This document shows, piece by piece, positions 4,305 through 8,859 of a DNA stretch of 8,859 nt. Each line of letters opens with the position of its first letter. Position 1 is the first letter of the stretch. The notes under the pieces were generated by a model. That model worked only from the letters and a program-made list of their open reading frames with translations. It ran no database searches and was not told the origin of the DNA. This DNA comes from CAYMLQ01 sp964390795 (lineage in GTDB: Bacteria; Verrucomicrobiota; Kiritimatiellia; RFP12; UBA1067). The stretch covers positions 1 through 8,859 of the forward strand of contig CAYMLQ010000247.1 in the NCBI GenBank assembly GCA_964390795.1, given 5' to 3'. A program made the translations under genes and the position numbers.

Positions 4305-6470
4305 TTAGAAGGTGAGATTGCTCAGATCGATGTCCAAGTCCTTCTTGGGCGGGGTGTGGCCAAAGCGTACGAGCGGCAGCAGGCTGCCCTTTTCATCGCA
4401 GGGCAGGCGAAAGTCCCTGACCTGTGCCCAGTTCATCTCGCGTGTGCCAACCGCCGCGAACGGCGTTGTTTCCCGCGTCAGGTAAACCCAGAGAGAGGCT
4501 ACGGAGAACTCTTCCGGCATGGCGATGAGGCCCGTTATCTTAAGGCCAAAGGTTGCGGCGGCGGCTTTACACAAGGGCGTGAGGTCAATATGCCAGTTGC
4601 TGATGTGGAGGGCAAGGATGCCTTCTGGTGCGAGCCGGTCCAGATAGAGCTGAAAAGCCTCGCGTGTGGACAGGTGGTAAGGGATCGAGTCGCCGCTGAA
4701 GGCATCCACCACCAGGACGTCGTATTGGGGGCACTTAAGCGTCCGCTCCTCCTCGAGGCGCTTGCGGGCGTCGCCCAGTGAGACATCGACGCAAGCGGCA
4801 GAATCCGCGACAAACGAGAAGAAGTGGGTGTTCGTAGCAAGTTGCAACACCTGGGGATTGATCTCGAAAAAGCGGTAGAGGTCATTGGTTCTCCCGTAGG
4901 TGGCCATGGTACCAGTGCCTAAACCAATGACGCCAACCCTTAGGGGTGCGCCTTTCGCATAGCGCGGGTGGGCTGTCACGGCGAGGCCTCCACCCTTCGG
5001 GCCGTAATAGGAGGTCGGCCGGTTTTTCAGCAAGCGGTCGCGCATCTGGATACCGTGAATGGTTTCGCCGTGGTAAAGCCTCGTCATGGGCATCGCGTCG
5101 CCGAACCGCGACTTGATTTGCTCGTGCTCCACGCGCAGGCAGCCGTAGAAATTGCGGGCGCGGGCAATCGTCAGGCGCGAGCCCTTGACGGAGTAATGAA
5201 CCGTGAGGACCGCGGCCAGGCTTGCCGCAACTGCAAGAAAGGTGCTGAGTCCCTTCAGCTCGGGGTGGTTCCAGGTGCGGAGCAGCCAGGCGCAGGCGGC
5301 GCAGGCGGCGAGCAGGGCGAGCGGGTACTCCCACACGCGGTCAAATATGACGGGGGCCAGCAGCGAGGCGCTCACCCCTCCCAGCGCGCCTCCAGCGGCG
5401 ATGGCGAGGTAGAAGTGAGTCAGGCGAGCGCTCTCTGGCCGGATGCGGTAGAGCCAGCCGTGGAGGCACGTGCCGCAGACCAGCACCAGCAGCAGGCCGC
5501 AGGCAAGGTTGGGCAGGAAGACCATGCCGCCCACCCGCCCGCTGATGTAGGCCGCAGCCAGCAGAGTTAAGACGGCCAGGCCTGCCCAGGCGACAAGGCC
5601 TTTCTCGCCGACAACGGAAAAGCCCAAGATGAAACTGAGCAGATAGGCGGTCAAAAGGCCCACCCACATGAGCGGCACGGGCGTCACGTCGGTGGAGAGA
5701 TGCACGGTCACGGCGTTGAGCAGGAAGGTGCTGAGCGCGGGCAGCGCCAGCCAGAGCCATGGGCGCGTGAGGGGCGGGGGCAGGTCGGAGATCGGAGGTT
5801 GGAGGTCGGAGGTCGGAGATCGGAGATCGGAGGGCGGAGGGCGGAGGTCGGAGGTCGGAGGTCGGAGATCCTGCGTCCCTCTCGCCACCCGCGCCAGCAG
5901 CGCCACGTAGAGCAGCAGGCAGGCGGCGAAGCCGTACCACTGGGCGTTCAGCGAGACGTAAGGCTCCAGCAGGAACGGGTAGACCAGCAGGCCGAGCAGG
6001 GAGCCGAGGTTGGAGACGGCGTAGAGCTTATAGACGGCGCGCCCGCCGCCTGCTTTGGCCAGCCAGGACTGGATCAGGGTGCTGTTCGCGGAGAGCAGCA
6101 CGTAGGGCAACCCGACGAAGAGCAAGACGCAGAGCAGAACCTCCAGAGAGGGCGCTGCGGAGTTACCCAGCCGACTCTTGAGCGACATTCTCAGCGCCGC
6201 GAGGCAGAAGGTCCAGGCCACAGCAAGGCTCAGCAAAACGAGGTGTGTCACGCGCTGCACGCGCGCGGACCTCTTCGCGATGAGGTGCGCGTAGCCGTAG
6301 CCGACCAGCAGCAGAATCTGGTAAGCCGCGAGGCAGACGGTCCAGACAGCGGCGGAGCCGCCGAAAGGCGGCAGCAGCGTGCGGCCCAGCATGGGCTGGA
6401 TGCCGAAGAGCAGGAAAGAGCCGAAAAATATCGCGAGGATAGGGATCAGGGCATTCATATGCCACAGCAT
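4305..6470 (-). CDS. Fused membrane transporter-like / spermidine-synthase-like protein
   Basis: The 721-residue protein has about 12 hydrophobic helices (roughly residues 6-426) followed by a soluble SAM-binding domain. The C-terminal part shows the nucleotide-binding loop VGVIGLGTGT (512-521), the acidic residue E536 in FFEINP, GDAR (567-570) and the active-site segment DVLVVDAFSGDSIPYHL (584-600) with D589 and D594. These are the marks of the polyamine aminopropyltransferase fold in the widespread 'fused MFS/spermidine synthase' proteins. Their true substrate is mostly unknown. The membrane part carries the family's typical STFLLNAVTVHLSTDVTPVP and LMWVGLLTAYLLSFILGF blocks (247-284). Between two helices, residues 201-230 are a low-complexity DLRPPTS-type repeat encoded by a heptanucleotide array, which lengthens a loop. 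The first ATG (6470) is preferred because AGGTGG lies six bases upstream (6482-6477); M5 has no such signal. The gene lies 131 bases downstream of the minus-strand gene at 7405-6602 and may be cotranscribed with it. Confidence 0.88.
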   Translation of the reverse strand: MLWHMNALIPILAIFFGSFLLFGIQPMLGRTLLPPFGGSAAVWTVCLAAYQILLLVGYGYAHLIAKRSARVQRVTHLVLLSLAVAWTFCLAALRMSLKSRLGNSAAPSLEVLLCVLLFVGLPYVLLSANSTLIQSWLAKAGGGRAVYKLYAVSNLGSLLGLLVYPFLLEPYVSLNAQWYGFAACLLLYVALLARVARGTQDLRPPTSDLRPPPSDLRSPTSDLQPPISDLPPPLTRPWLWLALPALSTFLLNAVTVHLSTDVTPVPLMWVGLLTAYLLSFILGFSVVGEKGLVAWAGLAVLTLLAAAYISGRVGGMVFLPNLACGLLLVLVCGTCLHGWLYRIRPESARLTHFYLAIAAGGALGGVSASLLAPVIFDRVWEYPLALLAACAACAWLLRTWNHPELKGLSTFLAVAASLAAVLTVHYSVKGSRLTIARARNFYGCLRVEHEQIKSRFGDAMPMTRLYHGETIHGIQMRDRLLKNRPTSYYGPKGGGLAVTAHPRYAKGAPLRVGVIGLGTGTMATYGRTNDLYRFFEINPQVLQLATNTHFFSFVADSAACVDVSLGDARKRLEEERTLKCPQYDVLVVDAFSGDSIPYHLSTREAFQLYLDRLAPEGILALHISNWHIDLTPLCKAAAATFGLKITGLIAMPEEFSVASLWVYLTRETTPFAAVGTREMNWAQVRDFRLPCDEKGSLLPLVRFGHTPPKKDLDIDLSNLTF
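5783..5866 (+). repeat. In-frame heptanucleotide array, 12 units, inside the spermidine-synthase-like gene
   Basis: Twelve 7-base units run without interruption: seven GGTCGGA-type (one with T for C at 5797-5803), three GATCGGA and two GGGCGGA. A partial unit GATC (5867-5870) follows. Eighty-four bases equal 28 codons, so the present number keeps the reading frame. Because 7 is not a multiple of 3, three units encode one heptapeptide (DLRPPTS on the minus strand), while gain or loss of one or two units would shift everything downstream, including the SAM-binding domain. Confidence 0.95.
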
Positions 6471-6476
6471 AACAAA

Positions 6477-6482
6477 CCACCT
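6477..6482 (-). promoter_or_regulatory. Ribosome binding site fixing the ATG at 6470
   Basis: On the minus strand AGGTGG is followed by six bases and then ATG. This supports the first of two in-frame ATGs that are 12 bases apart. Confidence 0.6.
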
Positions 6483-6521
6483 GCGGAAGGTGGAAGGGAG
6501 AAGTTGGCGCCGGGAGAACGG

Positions 6522-6553
6522 GGGTGAGATTCAACTTTGTTGAATCCGCACCC
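6522..6553 (-). promoter_or_regulatory. Strong hairpin between the 7405-6602 and 6470-4305 genes
   Basis: GATTCAAC (6528-6535) pairs perfectly with GTTGAATC (6539-6546) around a TTT loop, and an outer GGGTG (6522-6526) pairs with CACCC (6549-6553). It lies about midway in the 131-base gap. No T run follows on the minus strand, so it may attenuate or process a shared transcript rather than end it. Confidence 0.6.
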
Positions 6554-6593
6554 GATTTAGGATTTAGGAGTTGCAATACCTTTCCTAACTCCT
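6552..6593 (+). repeat. Degenerate heptamer units with an inverted partner
   Basis: CCGATTT, AGGATTT and AGGAGTT stand head to tail at 6552-6572. An inverted unit AACTCCT follows at 6587-6593. The last direct unit and the inverted one form a 7-bp stem in the 3' untranslated part of the upstream minus-strand gene. The unit is the reverse complement of the AACTCCT heptamer found at 1048-1075 and 1495-1529. Confidence 0.7.
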
Positions 6594-6601
6594 CCCGGAG
6601 A

Positions 6602-7405
6602 TCATTTCGGGGGCGTCTTGCCCAGCTTTTGCCAGATCGCTCGCTGGACGTCATTCGTGGGCGCGGGCGCCCAACCGCTTTCGACCGCCTTTCGGTAGGT
6701 CGTCGTCCGGCTCGGCTGGACGCCGAGCCGCTGCGCCTGGGAGCTGATCTTGCTAAGCGTTTCCATCCCCAAGTATTTGGCTTTTAGCGCGTCTAAATCC
6801 TCAGGCTTGAGGACCGGCTTGAGCACGCAGCCCTCCTGGGTGGTATAGGCCGCGCCCATCAGCATGCCGAACGCCCGTACGGTCTCTTTCTGAACGCGGT
6901 CGGCGAGCTGTTCGGCGGAGACGCCCGAACCGCCCAGCGCCGCCACATTGACCAGCGCCCAGCGGTTTTCCGGGGCCAGCAAGAGGGAGGGGGAACTGGC
7001 CGAGTCGCCGATCACGATCACGGCGGCGACCTGAGGGTCACCGAGGGCTTTGACCGCCTCGGCGACCGGCTCTTCGGCGGGTTGGTCGCGCAGCACGAAC
7101 GGCAGGCGAAGAATCTTCTCAAGCTGGGCGACGGGCTCGCGGATCACGGCAGAAGGAACCTTCTTTTGCGTGTTTAAAAAAAGGATGGCCGGGCCCTTCG
7201 CGGGCGACTGGATGATGCCGCCGGTTCGTGCGAGCAAGTTCGAGCGCATGGCAGGACTCATGGCGCGCGGCGGGATGCCGTTCGTCTGTTTCAGCACCGC
7301 GCTTGCGCTCCCAGGCTTGGCTGCTGGAGTCGCGGCGGGCTGCGCGAAACACGCGACGGCGGCGAGGGCGGCGAGAAGAGACGTCAGGGTGCGGGTTGAG
7401 GTCAT
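6602..7405 (-). CDS. Exported protein of unknown function with a degenerate metzincin-like motif
   Basis: The 267-residue protein starts with a signal sequence (MTSTRTLTSLLAALAAVACF) that could be cut after A21 or, less likely, lipidated at C19. A Pro/Ala-rich stretch (22-50) follows. Residues 71-157 look like an alpha/beta segment (GPAILFLNT, then AAVIVIGDSASSPSLLLAPENRWALVNVAAL). The most telling part is 164-199: AEQLADRVQKETVRAFGMLMG, then GCVLKPV. The spacing of K173-E174-x-x-R177-x-x-G180-x-x-M183 equals the metzincin protease signature HExxHxxGxxH with the three histidines replaced and the Glu and Gly kept; archaemetzincins also carry a CVM-type motif after it. The C-terminal TTTYRKAVESGWAPAPTND (234-252) looks like a conserved block of a lineage-specific family. 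I know no function. ATG at 7405 is chosen because AAGGA (7418-7414) lies eight bases upstream and the leader begins there; ATG at 7414 overlaps that site, and the one at 7480 would prepend non-leader sequence. Confidence 0.75.
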   Translation of the reverse strand: MTSTRTLTSLLAALAAVACFAQPAATPAAKPGSASAVLKQTNGIPPRAMSPAMRSNLLARTGGIIQSPAKGPAILFLNTQKKVPSAVIREPVAQLEKILRLPFVLRDQPAEEPVAEAVKALGDPQVAAVIVIGDSASSPSLLLAPENRWALVNVAALGGSGVSAEQLADRVQKETVRAFGMLMGAAYTTQEGCVLKPVLKPEDLDALKAKYLGMETLSKISSQAQRLGVQPSRTTTYRKAVESGWAPAPTNDVQRAIWQKLGKTPPK

Positions 7406-7527
7406 AAGCTTCATCCTTCGAGAAAGAGGGGCAGGTATCACGGGTTTCCGACCTGTAACACCTATGCCCGAGCCATTCAATGTTGCGAATATAGCATAAA
7501 CCGGCGTGCGAGGGAAGGGGGTGCAGG

Positions 7528-7570
7528 GGTCGGAGGTCGGAGGTGGTCGGAAGGTGGTCGGAGGCCGGAG
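7528..7570 (+). repeat. Degenerate heptanucleotide tract (GGTCGGA type)
   Basis: Two perfect GGTCGGA units (7528-7534, 7535-7541) are followed by an interrupting GGT, another GGTCGGA (7545-7551), and further imperfect units (GGTCGGA at 7556-7562, GGCCGGA at 7563-7569). The unit is the same as in the array inside the spermidine-synthase-like gene 1.7 kb away. Confidence 0.85.
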
Positions 7571-7602
7571 GTGATCAGAAGAAGACCAAAAGGACAGGTC
7601 TG

Positions 7603-7730
7603 AATGGCTAAGATAAGCTCGTTCGCATTGTCTTTTGATGGCTCAGCACAGCTTCGCCCTCCCATTCTTAAGCGAATCCGCAGGTTGGAGGGCGAGGCTG
7701 CGCCGAGCCGCCGCTTATCTTCGCGCCATT
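7603..7730. repeat. Large imperfect inverted repeat
   Basis: Nested arms pair across 128 bases: AATGGC (7603-7608) with GCCATT (7725-7730), AAGATAAGC (7610-7618) with GCTTATCTT (7713-7721), and a 22-base arm (7641-7662) with 7687-7708 at 19 of 22 positions. The centre holds a 24-base loop. The symmetry resembles a small non-autonomous palindromic element; no transposase is linked to it here. Confidence 0.7.
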
Positions 7731-7840
7731 CACTCCCTCCCATCTTTGGGTCTCCGGCGTGCGAAATCCCAATTGCCTGTCTGGACGCCCTTCGGGATAG
7801 GTGCTCTGGGCCGGCTAAAGCCGGTACAACGTACGGACGC
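7725..7840 (+). repeat. Long direct repeat, copy 1
   Basis: This 116-base block recurs at 7908-8030. Shared landmarks are CTTTGGGTCTCCGG, GCGTGCGAAATCCCAA, CGCCCTTCGGGA, GGTGCTCTGGGCCGGCT and ACAACGTACGGACGCC. It includes the palindrome CCGGCT-AA-AGCCGG (7811-7824). Its first six bases are also the right end of the inverted repeat at 7603-7730. Confidence 0.9.
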
Positions 7841-7872
7841 CGCCGATCCGTGCGCGACGCCGCTCTCCGGTA

Positions 7873-7951
7873 CACGCCAAGACCCGAAGACCCCAAGACG
7901 AGACAAGGCCATTCGCTCCCTCCCCTCTTTGGGTCTCCGGGTCTTGGCGTG
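7873..7951. repeat. Inverted repeat with 26-base arms
   Basis: Arms at 7873-7898 and 7926-7951 are complementary at 24 of 26 positions around a 27-base loop. The right arm lies inside direct-repeat copy 2 and depends on seven bases (GTCTTGG or a shifted equivalent, around 7941-7947) that are missing from copy 1. Confidence 0.85.
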
Positions 7952-8030
7952 CGAAATCCCAATGGCCTGTCGTGGCGCCCTTCGGGACAGGTGCTCTGGG
8001 CCGGCTGAAGCCGGGACAACGTACGGACGC
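7908..8030 (+). repeat. Long direct repeat, copy 2
   Basis: This is the partner of 7725-7840, starting 183 bases further on. It is 123 bases because of one 7-base insertion; otherwise it aligns without gaps and with few substitutions. It carries the palindrome CCGGCT-GA-AGCCGG (8001-8014) and a CCTGTC/GACAGG hairpin. Confidence 0.9.
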
Positions 8031-8039
8031 CACACGCCC

Positions 8040-8080
8040 GCGCAAAGACGGTAAGCGTTTTGCGCAGCTTGTTTACAAGC
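8040..8080 (-). terminator. Weak hairpins downstream of the flavoprotein gene
   Basis: GCGCAAA (8040-8046) pairs with TTTGCGC (8059-8065), and GCTTG (8067-8071) pairs with CAAGC (8076-8080). They lie 15 to 55 bases beyond the stop codon at 8095 on the minus strand. No T run follows on that strand, so a terminator role is only possible. Confidence 0.35.
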
Positions 8081-8094
8081 GGAGAGACGACAGG

Positions 8095-8859
8095 TCACTG
8101 GCACGACTCGGGAGCCGTCGCGGCCAGGCGCCCGGAGGCGAAGGCCCAGGTCAGGTTATAGCCGCCGCAGGGTCCGTCGAGATCCACGATCTCCCCCGCG
8201 CAGAAGAGGCCGCGGATGCGGCGGCACGCGAGGGTCTTGGGGTCGAGTTCGCCGAGCGCGACGCCGCCGCGCGTGACCATGGCGCGGTGCCAGCCCTCGG
8301 TGCCGGCGATATTCAGCGGCAGATCTGCGCAGGCCGTGGCCAGCGCGTTCAGCGTGGCCTTGCCGGCGCGTGCGGCGGCTGTCTCTCCCGCGCCCGCCAC
8401 GGTGCAGAGGGCCGCGGCCAGGGCGCGCGGCAGCTCGCCCGCCAGCAGGTTGTGCAGCGCCCTTCCGCCGTGCGTGCGCCGCCAGCCGTCGAAGCGCGCC
8501 AGCCAGTCCGTTGCCGTGCGGTTCGCGATGAACGACACGCGGACGGGAACCGTCGGGGCGGCTGGCGGTTGGCAGTCGGCAGCCTCTGTTGTCTGCGCCT
8601 GCGCGAGCCGGGCGGCGATCTCGCCCGCGAGCGCGAGCGCGGGCGGTCCGCTGAGACCCTTGTGGGTGAAGAGCACGGGGCCGGTCAGGAGCTGCTTGGG
8701 GGCACCCCTGACGTCGAGCCGCATACCGCCGTGTTCGCAGACGATGCCCGCGAGGGCGTGCGGCCACGTTTCGGCCGTCCTCAGTCCGGCGAGCGCGGGA
8801 ACGGGCGGGACGAGGGTCAGGCCGGCCTCGCGTGCCAAGGCGAAACCGGAGCCGTCGGA
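8095..8859 (-). CDS. BaiN/HI0933-family FAD/NAD(P)-dependent oxidoreductase, 5' end outside the window
   Basis: The visible 254 codons are the C-terminal part of a flavoprotein of about 400 residues. The frame is open up to the window edge and begins SDGSGFALAREAG, which aligns with the mid-protein GSTGDGYxxA segment of this family, so the start lies beyond 8859. Family marks are VPPVPALA (17-24), LLTGPVLFTHKGLSGPPAL (57-75), AMVTRGGVALGELDPKTL (193-210) and the C-terminal flavin-binding GLFCAGEIVDLDGP with CGGYNLTWAFASG (217-243). Proteins of this group (YhiN, BaiN) bind FAD and are usually annotated as aminoacetone oxidase-like or uncharacterised flavoproteins; the physiological substrate is generally unknown. 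A short low-complexity insert (about 88-103 of the visible part) coincides with a heptamer-like DNA tract. The gene is followed by the repeat-rich gap and is not obviously in an operon with the next minus-strand gene. Confidence 0.92.
   Translation of the reverse strand, partial: SDGSGFALAREAGLTLVPPVPALAGLRTAETWPHALAGIVCEHGGMRLDVRGAPKQLLTGPVLFTHKGLSGPPALALAGEIAARLAQAQTTEAADCQPPAAPTVPVRVSFIANRTATDWLARFDGWRRTHGGRALHNLLAGELPRALAAALCTVAGAGETAAARAGKATLNALATACADLPLNIAGTEGWHRAMVTRGGVALGELDPKTLACRRIRGLFCAGEIVDLDGPCGGYNLTWAFASGRLAATAPESCQ
8564..8584 (+). repeat. Three heptamer-like units inside the flavoprotein gene
   Basis: GGCGGTT, GGCAGTC and GGCAGCC stand head to tail. The middle unit differs by one base from the GGCAGTA word of the 987-1031 array. 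The 21 bases encode about EAADCQPP on the minus strand within a loop where family members vary, and they do not disturb the frame. Three units may be chance, so the call rests on similarity to the other tracts. Confidence 0.5.

Larger units (their letters stand above)
7406..8094. other. Repeat-rich intergenic region without a gene
   Basis: About 690 bases separate two minus-strand genes. Open frames exist on both strands but translate into Pro/Arg-rich strings that follow the DNA repeats and have no family features. The region contains an AT-rich patch near 7485-7500 (TATATT-like on the minus strand, a weak -10 candidate for the 7405 gene), a heptamer tract (7528-7570), a large imperfect inverted repeat (7603-7730), two long direct repeats (7725-7840 and 7908-8030), a 26-base-arm inverted repeat (7873-7951) and small hairpins near 8040-8080. 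Confidence 0.7.

Noticed and set aside
5700..6527. 275-codon open frame on the plus strand
   Set aside because: It lies opposite the spermidine-synthase-like gene, reads as Gln/Glu/Arg-rich sequence without family features, and results from the GC-rich codon pattern of the true gene.
7406..7480. N-terminal extension of the 6602-7405 gene to an ATG at 7480
   Set aside because: It would place 25 non-leader residues before a clear signal sequence, and the ribosome binding site at 7418-7414 supports the ATG at 7405.
7477..8104. Several open frames on both strands in the repeat cluster
   Set aside because: Their translations are Pro/Arg/Gly-rich and repeat with the DNA in every frame, so they reflect DNA repeats and not selection on protein.

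Overview
The window looks like a piece of a GC-rich bacterial chromosome from the PVC superphylum, most likely Kiritimatiellota or a close Verrucomicrobia/Lentisphaerae relative. The evidence is a secreted protein whose mature N-terminus reads EVSSQNIVGYQT (a style I associate with that group), a PEP-CTERM protein, an orphan protein with a GspF-type N-terminal region, a RAYT transposase, and many short-period tandem repeats between genes. The assignment comes from recalled family style, not from a search.

Layout. Bases 1-800 hold a complete REP-associated tyrosine transposase (RAYT, 217-663). It lies between two copies of a REP-like repeat containing GTAG-headed hairpins. Bases 664-1555 carry no convincing gene but hold a 13-bp tandem repeat, two heptanucleotide tandem tracts and two candidate promoters. 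The better promoter (1343-1371) reads toward the next gene. From 1556 to 4073 there are three plus-strand genes for exported or membrane proteins: a secreted protein with a nearly identical internal duplication (1556-2323), a PEP-CTERM-anchored protein (2428-2985) followed by a very good intrinsic terminator, and a single-pass membrane protein that joins a GspF-like cytoplasmic N-terminus to an extracytoplasmic helical domain (3093-4073). A 28-bp-arm inverted repeat then separates them from converging minus-strand genes: a fused membrane/spermidine-synthase-like protein (6470-4305) and a secreted protein of unknown function (7405-6602) with a metzincin-like motif that has lost its histidines. 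Bases 7406-8094 are a repeat cluster without a credible gene. The window ends inside a BaiN/HI0933-type flavoprotein gene on the minus strand.

How it fits together. I do not see a single defence or biosynthetic system. The most distinctive signal is the repeat landscape. Tandem tracts with a 7-bp period, built on GG-led units (GGTCGGA, GGAGTTA, GGCAGTM), occur at five intergenic or leader sites and inside two coding regions. One tract sits just before the ribosome binding site of the 1556 gene. Another is 12 units long and lies in frame inside the spermidine-synthase-like gene, where slippage could switch the enzymatic domain on and off. REP/REPIN-type palindromes around the RAYT and other palindromic families elsewhere make this a repeat-rich accessory stretch.
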